A stretch of 64,000 nt of DNA from Candidatus Margulisiibacteriota bacterium. GTDB taxonomy: Bacteria; Margulisbacteria; WOR-1; JAHJIW01. Each line of letters opens with the position of its first letter. Positions within the stretch are counted from its first letter, which is position 1. The notes under the pieces are model-generated. The model was not told where the DNA came from, did not search any database, and was given only the letters and a program-made list of their open reading frames with translations. The DNA lies in contig JAHJIW010000001.1 in assembly GCA_018823125.1 (NCBI GenBank), positions 1 through 64,000 of the forward strand, in the 5' to 3' direction. A program made the translations under genes and the position numbers. Shown piece after piece: positions 38,534 to 48,924 of this stretch.

Positions 38534-39268
38534 TTATAATTCTAACTCGTATGAAAGAGATGAAAGAATGTATATTCCTGCAGTCTCGGTGCGCAGTATG
38601 CGCGGGCCTAAAGTTACCGGGAAAATGTTTTGATTTTTGGCTAATTCAATTTCAGCATGAGAAAAGCCGCCTTCCGGACCAATGTAGACCGCGATATTTT
38701 TAATCTGCGGATATTCTTTTAGGATTTTCTTTAAACTGTTTCGGCCTTCGGTTTCCCAGGGGATGACTTTAAGATCAAAGCTGCCTTGTTTAATGGCTTC
38801 GGCAAAAGAGATTGGTGAAGCAACCGTAGGTAGGGTAGCTCTTCCGGATTGTTCGGCGGCGGATCTCGCAATCTCGTTCCAGCGGGTTACCTTTTTAGCG
38901 GCTTTGTCGGCATCTAGTTTTGGGATACTGCGTTCAGAAACAACCGGGATGATTTGAGTGGCGCCTAATTCAGTGCATTTTTCGATAATAAAGTCCATCT
39001 TTTTGTGTTTAGGAAGGCACTGGAACAGGGTCACTTTAACGGGGAGTTCATTTTTACTTTTTTTCTTTTCGATGAGCTTGCAGGTTACTTTTTCATCTTC
39101 GATTTTGGTAATTTCTGCCTGGTAACAGTTAGCTTGGCTATCAATAATTTCAAGCTTGTCGCCAATCTTTTTGCGCAATACGTGAATCAGGTGATGTGCA
39201 TCTTTTCCGGTGACGATGGCTTTTGCTGGATCCATATTTTCTTTTGCAATGAAAAAACGCGGGACCAT
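38534..39268 (-). CDS. rsmE: 16S rRNA m3U1498 methyltransferase RsmE
   Basis: SPOUT-class methyltransferase, 244 aa, with an N-terminal PUA-like domain and a C-terminal knot. Seen: IIEKCTELGATQIIPV, RWNEIARSAAEQSGR, and the AdoMet loop YIGPEGGFSHAEI with LGPRILRTETA. Its start abuts the dnaJ stop, placing it at the end of the hrcA-grpE-dnaK-dnaJ operon, a common bacterial arrangement. Confidence 0.95.
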   Translation of the reverse strand: MVPRFFIAKENMDPAKAIVTGKDAHHLIHVLRKKIGDKLEIIDSQANCYQAEITKIEDEKVTCKLIEKKKSKNELPVKVTLFQCLPKHKKMDFIIEKCTELGATQIIPVVSERSIPKLDADKAAKKVTRWNEIARSAAEQSGRATLPTVASPISFAEAIKQGSFDLKVIPWETEGRNSLKKILKEYPQIKNIAVYIGPEGGFSHAEIELAKNQNIFPVTLGPRILRTETAGIYILSSLSYELEL

Positions 39269-40392
39269 TATTTTCCCTGCCAGGGTTTGCGCGCTTCACC
39301 GCGAGAAACCGCAAATTCTTTAAGCATTTCTTCTTGTTTTTTGTTTAAATTGGTCGGGACGGCAACATCAATTAATACGTAAAGGTCACCTTTAGAACGG
39401 TTATATACATTGGGCATTCCTTTTTCTTTGAGTCTAAAGGTGGTTTGCGGTTGGGTGCCTTTGGGGATTTTTAATGCTACATAGCTGTCGATGGTTGGAA
39501 CTTCAATTTCGTCACCTAAAGTAGCCTGGATGAAGGAAATATTGGTTTTGTAATATAAATCGGATCCGTCGCGGCGGAAAATCGGGTGTCTTTTTACCCG
39601 GATAAAAGCATACAGGTCTCCGGTTGGGCCGCCTTTGATACCGGCGTCTCCCTTGCCGGTAATTTTTAACTTGTAGCCGTTGTCAATGCCGGCCGGGATT
39701 TGAACTTTAATTTTTGATCTTTCCCGGATGCGTCCTTGTCCACGGCATTCTTCACATGGGGTTGAAATAACTTGTCCGGTTCCTCTGCAGGCCGGGCAGG
39801 TCCCGACCTGGGTAAAACTGCCGAGGATGGTGCGCTGTGATTTGCGGATTTGACCGGAGCCGTTGCACTGCGTACATTTTTTTGGTGTGGTTCCGGGTTT
39901 AGCTCCCGAACCCGTACACTTTGGACATTTAATCAGGTGGGAAATTTCTACTGCATGTTCAATTCCGGAAGCGGCTTCTTCTAAGGTGATGGTTAGTTCT
40001 AAACTTAAATCATTGCCTCTTTCGGGACCAAAGCCGCGTTGTTGCCTCCCTCCGCGTCCGCCAAAAAACATGTCAAATACATCGCCCAGGTCCGAAAATC
40101 CGCCAAAATCTGCGCCAAAAGGACTTCCGCTGCCAAAATCAAATCCTTCAAAACCACCGCCGCCAAAACCGCCCGCGGTTCCAAATTGATCGTACTGGGA
40201 GCGTTTGCGGTCATCACCTAAAACCTGGTAGGCTTCGTTGAGTTCTTTGAATTTTTCTTCGGCGCCGGCTGCTTTATTAACGTCGGGGTGATGCTGGCGG
40301 GCGAGCCGGCGGTAGGCTCTTTTTATTTCATCCCCCGAGGCACTTTTTGAAACCCCGAGAATTTCGTAATAATCTTTATTAGATCTTGCCAT
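39268..40392 (-). CDS. dnaJ: chaperone DnaJ
   Basis: Hsp40 co-chaperone that stimulates DnaK ATPase, 374 aa. Domains: J domain (1-70) with HHPD, a Gly/Phe-rich linker (about 72-110), the zinc domain with all four motifs (CPKCTGSG, CTQCNGSG, CPACRGTG, CEECRGQG), and the C-terminal substrate-binding domain. It follows dnaK by 5 bp. Confidence 0.98.
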   Translation of the reverse strand: MARSNKDYYEILGVSKSASGDEIKRAYRRLARQHHPDVNKAAGAEEKFKELNEAYQVLGDDRKRSQYDQFGTAGGFGGGGFEGFDFGSGSPFGADFGGFSDLGDVFDMFFGGRGGRQQRGFGPERGNDLSLELTITLEEAASGIEHAVEISHLIKCPKCTGSGAKPGTTPKKCTQCNGSGQIRKSQRTILGSFTQVGTCPACRGTGQVISTPCEECRGQGRIRERSKIKVQIPAGIDNGYKLKITGKGDAGIKGGPTGDLYAFIRVKRHPIFRRDGSDLYYKTNISFIQATLGDEIEVPTIDSYVALKIPKGTQPQTTFRLKEKGMPNVYNRSKGDLYVLIDVAVPTNLNKKQEEMLKEFAVSRGEARKPWQGK

Positions 40393-40397
40393 TCAAA

Positions 40398-42314
40398 TTA
40401 TTTTTTCTCTTCAAATTCAGCGTCAACCGTTTTTTCGTCTTTCTTTTGTTCTCCGGTGCTGCCTTCCGTGCCGGGCTGCTGGCTGTCTGGTCCGGGAGCA
40501 CCTTGTCCGGGAGCGCCTTGTTGATAGATTTTAGCTGACATTTCGTAAACTTCTTTTTGCAAAGCTTCGGTTTTTTCTTTGATCTTGGCTTCGTCGTTAT
40601 CGGCCAGCGCTTTTTTTACTTCTTCTTTTGCTTTTTCAACTTTTTCTTTGGTTGCGGCGTCAACCTTATCGCCGGCATCTTTGATGGTTTTTTCGGTTGA
40701 ATAAACCATGGCATCCGCCTGGTTGCGGACTTCGGCGGACTCTTTTTTCTTTTTATCTTCGGATTCGTGGGATTCGGCTTCCTTCTTCATTTTTTCGATA
40801 TCATCTTTATTTAATCCCGAAGAAGCAGTAATGGTGATTTTTTGTTCTTTATTGGTGCCTTTATCTTTAGCGGAAACATGTAAGATTCCGTTGGCATCAA
40901 TGTCAAATTTTACTTCGATTTGCGGGATTCCGCGCGGTGCCGCCGGAATTTCAGCTAAGAAAAATTTTCCCAGGGTGCGGTTGTCAGTTGCCATCGGGCG
41001 TTCACCCTGCAGGATATGAATTTCTACACTGGTTTGTCCGTCTGCAGCAGTAGAGAAAACCTGGGCTTTCGAAGTAGGGATGGTGGTGTTTTTTTCGATT
41101 AGTGGAGTCATCACCCCGCCCAGCGTTTCGATTCCTAAGGTTAGTGGAGTAATATCTAAGAGTACCAGGTTTTTTACGTCTCCGGCTAAAACCCCTCCTT
41201 GAATTGCGGCGCCAATCGCAACTACTTCGTCTGGATTTACGCCTTTGTGTGGTTCTTTGCCAAAAAGAGATTTAACTACTTCCTGAACTTTAGGCATGCG
41301 GGTTTGACCGCCCACTAAAATTACTTCGTCAATGTCGGAAGCGGACAGGCCGGCGTCTTTCAGCGCTACTTCACATGGTTTTTTGGTTCTTTCGATTAAA
41401 TGATCCACTAATTGTTCCAGTTTGGCGCGGGTTAACTTTAAGACTAAATGTTTAGGTCCGCTTTGATCGGCAGTGATAAAAGGAAGATTGATTTCGGTGT
41501 CGGCAGTGGTTGATAATTCGCATTTTGCTTTTTCCGCCGATTCTTTCAGGCGCTGCAGCGCCATTTTGTCTTTCGAAAGATCAATGCCCTGATCTTTTTT
41601 GAATTCGGCAACGATCCATTTAATAATTTCTGAATCAAAATTATCTCCGCCTAAATGGGTATCTCCGTTGGTGGATTTAACTTCAAAAACACCTTCACCG
41701 ATTTCCAGGATAGAAATATCAAAAGTCCCGCCGCCTAAATCGTAGACCGCAATTTTTTCGTTTTTCTTTTTATCTAATCCGTAAGCCAGGGCTGCGGCGG
41801 TCGGTTCGTTGATGATGCGCATGACTTCCAGTCCGGCAATGGTTCCGGCATCTTTGGTGGCCTGGCGCTGTGAATCGTTAAAATAAGCGGGAGTGGTAAT
41901 GACTGCTTTGGAAACCGACTCACCTAAAAAGGCTTCGGCCGAAGCTTTAAGCTTTTGAATGATCAAGGCGGAAATTTCAGGCGGGCTATATTCCTTATTG
42001 TCGATTTTTACCACTGCGGCATCATTTTTTCCTTTCACCACTTTGTACGGAACAATTTTTTCTTCTTCGTGGACTTCGGTTTCACGGCGGCCCATGAAAC
42101 GTTTAATTGAAAAGACGGTATGTTCAGGATTGGTGATCGCTTGTCTTTTGGCTACCTGCCCAACCGATTTACTGCCGTCTTTTTGGAAAGCAACTACCGA
42201 TGGGGTAGTGCGGCCTCCTTCTTCGTTTGGAATGACGGTTGGTTCTCCGCCCATCATTACCGCGACACATGAATTTGTGGTTCCGAGATCGATGCCGATT
42301 ATCTTGTTTCCCAT
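40398..42314 (-). CDS. dnaK: chaperone DnaK (Hsp70)
   Basis: ATP-dependent chaperone of 638 aa. It begins [19 protein letters not shown]; the NBD contains [14 protein letters not shown] and the hydrophobic interdomain linker [15 protein letters not shown]. The C-terminal tail is Gly/Pro/Gln-rich and ends in an acidic stretch with EEKK rather than the classic EEVD-like end. It lies 2 bp after grpE. Confidence 0.98.
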   Translation of the reverse strand: MGNKIIGIDLGTTNSCVAVMMGGEPTVIPNEEGGRTTPSVVAFQKDGSKSVGQVAKRQAITNPEHTVFSIKRFMGRRETEVHEEEKIVPYKVVKGKNDAAVVKIDNKEYSPPEISALIIQKLKASAEAFLGESVSKAVITTPAYFNDSQRQATKDAGTIAGLEVMRIINEPTAAALAYGLDKKKNEKIAVYDLGGGTFDISILEIGEGVFEVKSTNGDTHLGGDNFDSEIIKWIVAEFKKDQGIDLSKDKMALQRLKESAEKAKCELSTTADTEINLPFITADQSGPKHLVLKLTRAKLEQLVDHLIERTKKPCEVALKDAGLSASDIDEVILVGGQTRMPKVQEVVKSLFGKEPHKGVNPDEVVAIGAAIQGGVLAGDVKNLVLLDITPLTLGIETLGGVMTPLIEKNTTIPTSKAQVFSTAADGQTSVEIHILQGERPMATDNRTLGKFFLAEIPAAPRGIPQIEVKFDIDANGILHVSAKDKGTNKEQKITITASSGLNKDDIEKMKKEAESHESEDKKKKESAEVRNQADAMVYSTEKTIKDAGDKVDAATKEKVEKAKEEVKKALADNDEAKIKEKTEALQKEVYEMSAKIYQQGAPGQGAPGPDSQQPGTEGSTGEQKKDEKTVDAEFEEKK

Positions 42315-42316
42315 TT

Positions 42317-42862
42317 TTATTCCCCCTTCTTTTTACTAATGATCACTACGGCCGGTCGAATTAACCTTCCGTTTAACTTGTAGCCCTTGTGTAGTTGTTC
42401 TAAAACAATATCTTCTTCTCCCTCGCTTTCTTTAGTTGAGATTGCTTCGTGCAGATTCGGATCGTATTTTTTTCCTAGTGCATCAATTTCTTCTGCACCT
42501 TGCTTGTTTAACGCGTCTTTAAATTGTTTAAGCACCAGTTCAATGCCGGATTGAATGTGTTCTACGGTGTCATGTTTTTTGGCGGCATCGATGGCTCTTT
42601 CTAAACCGTCGACGACGGGAAGAAATTCGGTAATGATGTTACTATTGGAAAACTTGGCAATTTCTTCTTTTTCTTTCTTGGCCAGTTTTTTGTAATTTTC
42701 AAGATCGGCCAGCGCTTTTAACATTAACTTGGTAGTATCTTCGATTTGCTGGTCTTCCTGCTTGATGGTTTTATCTAAATTGTTTTCGGGACTGCCTTTT
42801 TGGCTTTCTTTTTGTTTTAGTTCTTCGATGTTTATATCTTTTTTCTCTTTACGATTAGCCAA
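42317..42862 (-). CDS. grpE: nucleotide exchange factor GrpE
   Basis: ADP/ATP exchange factor for DnaK, 181 aa. A charged N-terminal tail and long coiled coil (about 20-100) precede the beta-domain with [12 protein letters not shown] and [24 protein letters not shown], typical of the family. It sits between hrcA and dnaK in the heat-shock operon. Confidence 0.96.
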   Translation of the reverse strand: MANRKEKKDINIEELKQKESQKGSPENNLDKTIKQEDQQIEDTTKLMLKALADLENYKKLAKKEKEEIAKFSNSNIITEFLPVVDGLERAIDAAKKHDTVEHIQSGIELVLKQFKDALNKQGAEEIDALGKKYDPNLHEAISTKESEGEEDIVLEQLHKGYKLNGRLIRPAVVIISKKKGE

Positions 42863-42871
42863 TTGATCCTC

Positions 42872-43624
42872 CTAGAATAAGGAAAGTTGTTCGATTTCCC
42901 GCGAAACTGAGTCAATGACTTGGGTAACTTTACCATAGGTCATACGGGTGGGTCCAATTACTCCGATGCCGCCCAGGATTTGATTTTCGGTCCCGCAGGC
43001 TTTAATTACAATTGAAACATTTTGCATCTCAGAAGATTTATTTTCGTGTCCGATTTTTATAGTAACTTCTCTGTTTTGAATGTATTTGCCTAGGATTTTA
43101 GCTAGAATTTCTTCGTGATCAAGCATTTCTAATAGCGGTCGGATTTGCCGGGTGTTATTAAATTCGGGCAGTTCGAGTAATTTTGATATTCCGGTGGTAA
43201 ACATTTTGATCGCACTTTTATGTGTCGGGGGCATAATGGCGACCGCCGTATATGCGCAAAGCGAAGAAACCAGTTTGGTGGTTTCATGCAGAATTTCCTC
43301 AACGTCGCGATGAAATCTTTTAATATTATGTTTAATTATTTCGGCATCTTTTTTAGGAAGCGGTTTAGCTTTAAGCAGATTATCTACATAGTAGCGATAG
43401 CCTTTGTCAGTAGGGATGCGGCCGGCGGAAGTGTGGGGATGAGAGATGAGCCCTTCTTCTTCCAGATCGGCCATCTCGTTTCTGATGGTAGCCGGCGACA
43501 GATTATGGATATGACTTTTCCAGATGGTGCGTGAACCAACCGGTTCGGCGGTGTTGAGATAGTCTTCAACGATAGCCGCAAATATTTGTTGTTTTCTTTC
43601 GTCTAATACCAAATTCTTAGGCAT
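42872..43624 (-). CDS. hrcA: heat-inducible transcription repressor HrcA
   Basis: Represses class I heat-shock genes by binding CIRCE. It is 250 aa from ATG 43624. An N-terminal winged helix (SPATIRNEMADLEEEGLISHP, shortened here to its core SPATIRNEMADLEEEG) and the dimerisation/inserted domains are recognisable. The in-frame GTG at 43633 lies inside the operator and upstream of the predicted transcription start, so the ATG is preferred. The ATG is about 5 nt after that start and has no SD. Confidence 0.95.
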   Translation of the reverse strand: MPKNLVLDERKQQIFAAIVEDYLNTAEPVGSRTIWKSHIHNLSPATIRNEMADLEEEGLISHPHTSAGRIPTDKGYRYYVDNLLKAKPLPKKDAEIIKHNIKRFHRDVEEILHETTKLVSSLCAYTAVAIMPPTHKSAIKMFTTGISKLLELPEFNNTRQIRPLLEMLDHEEILAKILGKYIQNREVTIKIGHENKSSEMQNVSIVIKACGTENQILGGIGVIGPTRMTYGKVTQVIDSVSREIEQLSLF

Positions 43625-43626
43625 GA

Positions 43627-43653
43627 TTAGCACTCATTATACTGGAGTGCTAA
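43627..43653. promoter_or_regulatory. CIRCE operator
   Basis: A perfect TTAGCACTC-N9-GAGTGCTAA inverted repeat. The minus-strand TATAAT at 43636-43641 lies inside the 9-bp spacer, so HrcA bound here would occlude the promoter. It ends 2 bp before the hrcA ATG. Confidence 0.97.
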
Positions 43654-43664
43654 AGGGGAATCAA
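43636..43664 (-). promoter_or_regulatory. heat-shock operon promoter
   Basis: On the minus strand TTGATT (43659-43664), 17-bp spacer, TATAAT (43636-43641). Transcription should begin about 43629, only a few nt before ATG 43624. Confidence 0.8.
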
Positions 43665-43675
43665 GGTGAGTTTGG

Positions 43676-44743
43676 CTAGATAAATAGCTTAAATACCTCA
43701 TTCGCTAAGAGGAGGCCGCGGTGGGTTAATTTAATTTTATCTTTTTGTTCAAGCAAGCCATCATCAATTAATTCTTTGACCTCTTTTTCATATCCCTTGA
43801 ATTTTTCTTTAGATAAGCCGTCCAAGAGTCTAAGCCCCATAAAGATAGTTTCTTTTTGATCCGGCTGATTTTTGTGCCCAAGCAGATCAACTTTATTTTG
43901 CAACTGCGTAAGTTTAATATATTCTTCAATGGTTTTCGGATTATCAAATCGATTGCCATTGATGTGACTACTAGCCGAAGCGCCGACCCCTAAATAATTT
44001 CCGTTTTCCCAGTAAACGACATTGTGTTTACATTCAAATCCAGGCTGGGCGAAATTTGATATTTCATAATGGTGAAATCCAGCAGTTTTTAAAGTATCGA
44101 TTGCATATTCGAACATGGCGACTTCTTCATCTTCAGTGGGGCGGGGCAGTTTATCGCCGATATTATAAAACTTAGTGCCTTCTTCTACCTGGAGATTATA
44201 AATTGATAGATGTTGGGGCTTTAAAGATAGCGCTTGTTTTAAATCTTCTTTCCAATCATTATGCGTTTGATTTGGAAGCGCAAAAATCAAATCTAAATTT
44301 ATATTCTCAAATCCCGCCGCCTGCGCATCGTCAAAACTTTTAAATATATCTTTCGCATTATGAATGCGGCCTAATATTTCTAAATGTTTATCATTAAATG
44401 ATTGTGCGCCCAGACTTAAACGGTTTACCCCGATATTTTTTAGTTCTTTTAAATAAGATTGATTGATGGTCCCGGGATTGGCCTCTAAGGAAAGCTCAGC
44501 ACCTGGAGCGATACTAAGTAGTTTAAATATTTTTTCGTAATATTTTGGTGCAATTAATGAGGGTGTTCCGCCGCCGATGTATACAGTTGATAAAGCAGTT
44601 GGGCGCAAATGCTTAATCTCATTAATGACGGTGTTAATATATTCCTCAATGAGATTTTCTTTCCCAGCGTATGACGCAAAATCACAGTAATTGCATTTTT
44701 GTTTACAAAATGGGATGTGGATATATAAGCTTAGTGGATTCAT
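43676..44743 (-). CDS. hemW: radical SAM protein HemW (heme chaperone)
   Basis: 355-aa radical SAM protein. The cluster motif [10 protein letters not shown] (residues 13-22) has the extra Cys and the CDF ending of HemW rather than oxygen-independent coproporphyrinogen oxidase Hem[10 protein letters not shown] and the HemN C-terminal domain follow. It overlaps lepA by 4 bp, a pairing common in bacteria. No heme biosynthesis gene is in the window. Confidence 0.93.
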   Translation of the reverse strand: MNPLSLYIHIPFCKQKCNYCDFASYAGKENLIEEYINTVINEIKHLRPTALSTVYIGGGTPSLIAPKYYEKIFKLLSIAPGAELSLEANPGTINQSYLKELKNIGVNRLSLGAQSFNDKHLEILGRIHNAKDIFKSFDDAQAAGFENINLDLIFALPNQTHNDWKEDLKQALSLKPQHLSIYNLQVEEGTKFYNIGDKLPRPTEDEEVAMFEYAIDTLKTAGFHHYEISNFAQPGFECKHNVVYWENGNYLGVGASASSHINGNRFDNPKTIEEYIKLTQLQNKVDLLGHKNQPDQKETIFMGLRLLDGLSKEKFKGYEKEVKELIDDGLLEQKDKIKLTHRGLLLANEVFKLFI

Positions 44744-46548
44744 TTTTCGATTTGTAATACGGCCAAGAAGGCTTCCTGCGGAACGTCAACTCTCCCGACA
44801 CGTTTCATGCGTTTTTTACCGGCTTTTTGTTTTTGCAGCAGTTTTTTCTTGCGGGAAACGTCGCCGCCGTAACATTTTTGCAAAACGTTTTTCTTCATTG
44901 CGGAAATATCTTCGCGGGCCACTACTTTGGATCCAATTGAGGCCTGAATAGGAACCTGAAACATGTGCCTGGGGATCGTTTTTTTTAATTTTTTAGCTAA
45001 GGCGCGTCCAATATAGTGGGCTTTTTCGCGGTGAATTATACAAGATAGTGCATCCACCGGTTCCGAGTTAATTAAAATGTCTAATTTAACTAAATCAGAT
45101 ACTTGATAACCGATAATTTCATAATCCATCGAAGCGTATCCGCGGGTGGCGGATTTTAAAAGGTCATGAAATTCAATGATTACTTCGGCCAGCGGAAGTT
45201 CGTAAGCCAGCATTACTCTTTTAGGGTCCAGATATTCCATGTTTAAAAAAGTACCGCGTTTGTTTTGGCAGATTTCCATGATGTTGCCGACGTATTCGGC
45301 CGGAGTAAAGATGGTAACTTTCATGCAGGGTTCTTCAATCGAATCATAGTCGGCGGGGCTGGGCATTTTAGTTGGATTATCTACATAAATTTTCTTGCCG
45401 TTTTTCATATTTACTTTATAAATTACGTTAGGGGCGGTGGCGATTAAATCCAGGTTAAATTCGCGTTCCAGTCTTTCCTGAACAATTTCCAGATGCAAAA
45501 GACCCAAAAAGCCGCATCTAAATCCAAAGCCCAATGCGGCTGAGGTTTCGGGTTCGTAAAACAGGGCCGCATCGTTTAATTGCAGTTTTTCGATAGCGTC
45601 TTTTAAAACTTTAAAGTCTTCTCCCTGGACCGGATAAAATCCGCAAAAAACCATCGGTTTGGCAGGTTTATAACCCGGCAGCGGATATTCCGCACGATTA
45701 TTGGCATCGGCAACTGTATCTCCGACACGGGCGTCTTTTACATCTTTTACGCCGGCAATAATGTAGCCGACTTCTCCCGCGGTTAATTTATCGGATGGAA
45801 CTAAATCGATTTTTAATGAACCAACTTCTTGTACTTCAAATTTTTTCCGGGTACCCATGAATTCGATGTTCATTTCGGGTTTGATGGTCCCGTTAAAGAC
45901 GCGAACGTAAACTATTACTCCGCGATAAGCATCAAACCGTGAATCAAAAATCAGAGCTTGTAGTTTATCGTCTGCATTTCCTTTAGGAGGGGGAATTCGT
46001 TTGACGATTGCTTCTAATACTTCACCCATCCCGCGGCCTTCTTTGGCGCTGGTAAAGATGATTTCTTCCTTTTTGATTCCGAGCGTGGTTTCCAGTTCTT
46101 CGGTTACCATTTCGGGTTCGGCGCCCGGCAGATCAATTTTATTAATAATCGGGATAATGGTTAGATTGTGGGCCATGGCCAGGTAAGCGTTAGCCAGGGT
46201 TTGGGCTTCGATGCCCTGGCTGGCATCGACTAAAAGGAGGGCGCCTTCGCAAGCGGCCAGCGACCGGGAAACTTCATAAGTGAAATCAACGTGCCCCGGA
46301 GTATCAATTAAATTCAATTCGTAGTTGTTACCGTCTTGGGCGGCATAGTTCATTTTAATGGCCTGGGATTTAATGGTGATGCCGCGCTCGCGTTCTAAAT
46401 CCATGGTGTCCAAAACCTGCGCCTGCATGTTTCTTTTTTCGATCGTGCCGGTAACTTCGAGCAAACGGTCGGCCAAGGTTGACTTGCCGTGATCAATGTG
46501 GGCTATGATTGAAAAGTTACGTATATTGTTAATTGAATTTTGAGTCAT
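44740..46548 (-). CDS. lepA: elongation factor 4 (LepA)
   Basis: Ribosome back-translocating GTPase, 602 aa from ATG 46548 ([13 protein letters not shown]); a longer upstream frame crosses the divergent gene and lacks homology. G motifs [14 protein letters not shown] and NKIDLP are intact, as is the LepA-specific C-terminal domain ending near [18 protein letters not shown] box (46560-46565) lies 11 nt before the ATG without an SD. Confidence 0.97.
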   Translation of the reverse strand: MTQNSINNIRNFSIIAHIDHGKSTLADRLLEVTGTIEKRNMQAQVLDTMDLERERGITIKSQAIKMNYAAQDGNNYELNLIDTPGHVDFTYEVSRSLAACEGALLLVDASQGIEAQTLANAYLAMAHNLTIIPIINKIDLPGAEPEMVTEELETTLGIKKEEIIFTSAKEGRGMGEVLEAIVKRIPPPKGNADDKLQALIFDSRFDAYRGVIVYVRVFNGTIKPEMNIEFMGTRKKFEVQEVGSLKIDLVPSDKLTAGEVGYIIAGVKDVKDARVGDTVADANNRAEYPLPGYKPAKPMVFCGFYPVQGEDFKVLKDAIEKLQLNDAALFYEPETSAALGFGFRCGFLGLLHLEIVQERLEREFNLDLIATAPNVIYKVNMKNGKKIYVDNPTKMPSPADYDSIEEPCMKVTIFTPAEYVGNIMEICQNKRGTFLNMEYLDPKRVMLAYELPLAEVIIEFHDLLKSATRGYASMDYEIIGYQVSDLVKLDILINSEPVDALSCIIHREKAHYIGRALAKKLKKTIPRHMFQVPIQASIGSKVVAREDISAMKKNVLQKCYGGDVSRKKKLLQKQKAGKKRMKRVGRVDVPQEAFLAVLQIEK

Positions 46549-46555
46549 CGCGTGA

Positions 46556-46565
46556 GATAATTTTA
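46556..46565. promoter_or_regulatory. overlapping divergent -10 boxes, lepA and barrel-SLH gene
   Basis: GATAAT on the plus strand (46556-46561) lies 6 nt before ATG 46568, and TAAAAT on the minus strand (46560-46565) lies 11 nt before lepA. The two start codons are only 19 bp apart and the boxes share two base pairs. Confidence 0.45.
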
Positions 46566-46567
46566 AC

Positions 46568-48250
46568 ATGAAAAAAATCTTTTTTGGGTTTTTTCTTTTT
46601 CTGCTGGTTTTTAACTCCGCGGCATTGGCCTCGTCCATCGTTGATATTACCAAAATCGGAGTAGGCGCCCGTCCTTTAGGTCTAGCTAAGGCCCAAACTG
46701 CTTTGGTTTCTGATACCAGCTCAATTTTTATCAATCCGGCAGGGTTATCTGAGTTGGATCGCTTTACACTTTTAACCATGAATTCAAAACTGATGCAGGA
46801 TGTAGACTATTTAACCCTGGCTTTTTCGACTCCGGCGTGGGGCGGGACGGTGGGGTTTGCTTTTGTTTCAGCCGGGGTTTCTTCGATTCCGCTTTCAACC
46901 GTAAGCGCGGGTGGAACTCCAGAGGCTACCGGAGATTTTTCGAGTTTTGGATCTCAAGTTTTTGTTTTATCCTACGGCATCGATTACGGGGAGATTTCCA
47001 GTAATGATTTTTTGAAGCGGATGGAGTTGGGCGCCAGTTTAAAATATTTTATGCAAAATTTTTCCGGCGTCAGCTCTAGCTTATCCGGAGCCAACGGCAC
47101 CGGAATGGATATGGACTTAGGGATTAAGTACTATTTGAGCGATTGGGCCAAGATGGGGCTTACCATTCAAAATGTTTTACCATCTTCTTTGGGGGGGACT
47201 TTTACCTGGGCTGGCAGCGGCTTAAGCGAAGGTATTTCTTCGGTGATCAATACTGGGATCGGCTTTAAATTATGGGGAGAGGATGCCCCGTTTCAGGTTC
47301 AGGCGCAGGAATTGTTTATCGAATTTGATACCGAAATGTATTATTACGAAAAAAAGCAAAGCTTATGGCATGTGGGGATGGAATGGTGGCCGGTTGAAAT
47401 CCTGGCCCTCAGAATTGGCGTTGACCAACAAGAAGATCAGGTCGGCGGTGCGTATGGAGTACGCAATAATTTAACCACCGGAGTAGGGCTCAATTATGCG
47501 GGTTTTACTTTTGATTATGCCTATCATCAATTTGGCGGGGTCGAGGAAAATGCTTCTTACTTTTTCTCGATTGGTTACCTGGGAGAAGACCAGGTTGAAA
47601 TAGTTGAGCGTACTTTAAAGAAAAAAGGCCGCCGCCCCATAATTTTCACTGAAGTTTTACCGGCTCCGGCGGTTAAAACGTTTACCGATGTTCCTAATAA
47701 TTACTGGGCCCGTCCACCGATTGAATATTTGGCTACCTTAAAGATTTTTGATGGATTTCCGGATGGTACTTTTAAACCGAACGATCCGATTAACCGGGCA
47801 GAGATTGCCGTACTTTTAGTAAATGCCAAGGAACTTCCTTTGGTCAGGCCAACCGCCAGTATGTTTTCTGATGTTCCGCCAGGCCACTGGGCCGAAAGAC
47901 AAATTAAAGCCGCCGTGGATCGCGGATATATTTCCGGTTATCCATCAGGCAAATTTGAACCGTATCGGCAGATTACCCGCGCCGAAGGAGTGATCATATT
48001 ATCTAAATTTGCCGGATTAATTATCCCCAAAAAAGTTCCTGAAAAACCTTTTCCGGATATTGGAAGAAATCACTGGGCCGCTAAAGAAATTTACGCGGCA
48101 AAAGTAGGGGGACTGCTGGAGTATCTGGGCGGCAAAAACTTTGAACCGGATAAAAAGCTCACTCGTGCTGAGGTAGCAGAAATCATCTCCAAAACCCGCT
48201 TCGGCAAAGAAAAGATCAAAGAATTTCTGATGTATAAGAAGGAAAGTTAA
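46568..48250 (+). CDS. outer-membrane barrel protein with three C-terminal SLH domains
   Basis: 560-aa exported protein. Signal peptide 1-21. Residues 22-335 are a UPF0164/PorV-like barrel ([30 protein letters not shown]). Three SLH repeats follow at about 370-420, 430-485 and 495-545 ([54 protein letters not shown]). SLH domains bind peptidoglycan-linked polymer, so this protein likely staples the outer membrane to the wall. It is a paralogue of the 60520 gene. No SD is evident; see the overlapping -10 boxes. Confidence 0.88.
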   Translation: MKKIFFGFFLFLLVFNSAALASSIVDITKIGVGARPLGLAKAQTALVSDTSSIFINPAGLSELDRFTLLTMNSKLMQDVDYLTLAFSTPAWGGTVGFAFVSAGVSSIPLSTVSAGGTPEATGDFSSFGSQVFVLSYGIDYGEISSNDFLKRMELGASLKYFMQNFSGVSSSLSGANGTGMDMDLGIKYYLSDWAKMGLTIQNVLPSSLGGTFTWAGSGLSEGISSVINTGIGFKLWGEDAPFQVQAQELFIEFDTEMYYYEKKQSLWHVGMEWWPVEILALRIGVDQQEDQVGGAYGVRNNLTTGVGLNYAGFTFDYAYHQFGGVEENASYFFSIGYLGEDQVEIVERTLKKKGRRPIIFTEVLPAPAVKTFTDVPNNYWARPPIEYLATLKIFDGFPDGTFKPNDPINRAEIAVLLVNAKELPLVRPTASMFSDVPPGHWAERQIKAAVDRGYISGYPSGKFEPYRQITRAEGVIILSKFAGLIIPKKVPEKPFPDIGRNHWAAKEIYAAKVGGLLEYLGGKNFEPDKKLTRAEVAEIISKTRFGKEKIKEFLMYKKES

Positions 48251-48251
48251 T

Positions 48252-48324
48252 TGCGCCAGACAGGAGTCGAACCTGCAACCTTCTGTTCCGTAGACAGATG
48301 CTCTATCCATTGAGCTACTGGCGC
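48252..48324 (-). tRNA. tRNA-Arg (ACG)
   Basis: 73 nt. Acceptor GCGCCAG pairs with CTGGCGC, anticodon loop CTACGGA gives ACG, whose A34 is the TadA substrate. CCA is not encoded. Confidence 0.94.
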
Positions 48325-48333
48325 AATTGAAAA

Positions 48334-48621
48334 TTATTCTTGAATTTCAAGCGTAACTTTATAACCGCCTACTTTGCTAGCAACAAAGTTGTAAAGCCAA
48401 CAACCAATTACAACTAAAATCCCTGCAACAATTGGTACAACAATTACTGCAACTAATAATCCGATTAACCATGCTCCAATTGCATCTGCTGATCCAGTAA
48501 ATAAAGAAATGACTAATCCGATAACTGCTTGAATTAATGCAATAATTGCAATTAATAATGCAGCCGTTTTTCCGCATTGTACTGCGTCCAAACCTTTTAA
48601 TGTGTAGCTACGTGATGCCAT
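48334..48621 (-). CDS. small membrane protein, two long TM segments
   Basis: 95-aa protein with hydrophobic segments at about 19-41 and 47-77 and short polar ends. The N-terminus (YTLKGLDAVQCGK) and C-terminus (GGYKVTLEIQE) suggest a DUF3566-like membrane family, but I cannot assign it. A strong SD GGAGGTG precedes the ATG. It stands alone among tRNA genes. Confidence 0.75.
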   Translation of the reverse strand: MASRSYTLKGLDAVQCGKTAALLIAIIALIQAVIGLVISLFTGSADAIGAWLIGLLVAVIVVPIVAGILVVIGCWLYNFVASKVGGYKVTLEIQE

Positions 48622-48651
48622 TTTTCACCTCCTTTATGGTGAAATATAATT

Positions 48652-48739
48652 CGGAGGAGGGGAGATTCGAACTCCCGCGGCGCTTGCGCACCCTAACGGT
48701 TTAGCAAACCGTCCCCTTGGGCCACTTGGGTACTCCTCC
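48652..48739 (-). tRNA. tRNA-Ser (GCU)
   Basis: Class II tRNA of 88 nt. Acceptor GGAGGAG pairs with CTCCTCC, anticodon loop TTGCTAA gives GCU, and the variable arm is long. Confidence 0.93.
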
Positions 48740-48749
48740 ATGTTTCATA

Positions 48750-48838
48750 CGGAGGGAGAGGGATTCGAACCCCCGATACCCGTTAGGGTATACTAGTTTT
48801 CAAGACTAGCGCCATCAACCGGACTCGGCCATCCCTCC
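48750..48838 (-). tRNA. tRNA-Ser (UGA)
   Basis: Class II tRNA of 89 nt. Acceptor GGAGGGA pairs with TCCCTCC, anticodon loop CTTGAAA gives UGA. With 31127, 31816 and 48652 it completes four serine isoacceptors in one window. Confidence 0.93.
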
Positions 48839-48924
48839 GTGCAATGCTGTTATCTTAGCATATCAATGGTAATTTTTTCCAGAAGATAATTTGGGGTTTG
48901 GATTATGGTATAATTTTGTTCATC

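Noticed and set aside
46549-46779. N-terminal extension of lepA
   Set aside because: The extra 77 residues are antisense to the barrel-SLH gene; LepA homology begins at the ATG at 46548.
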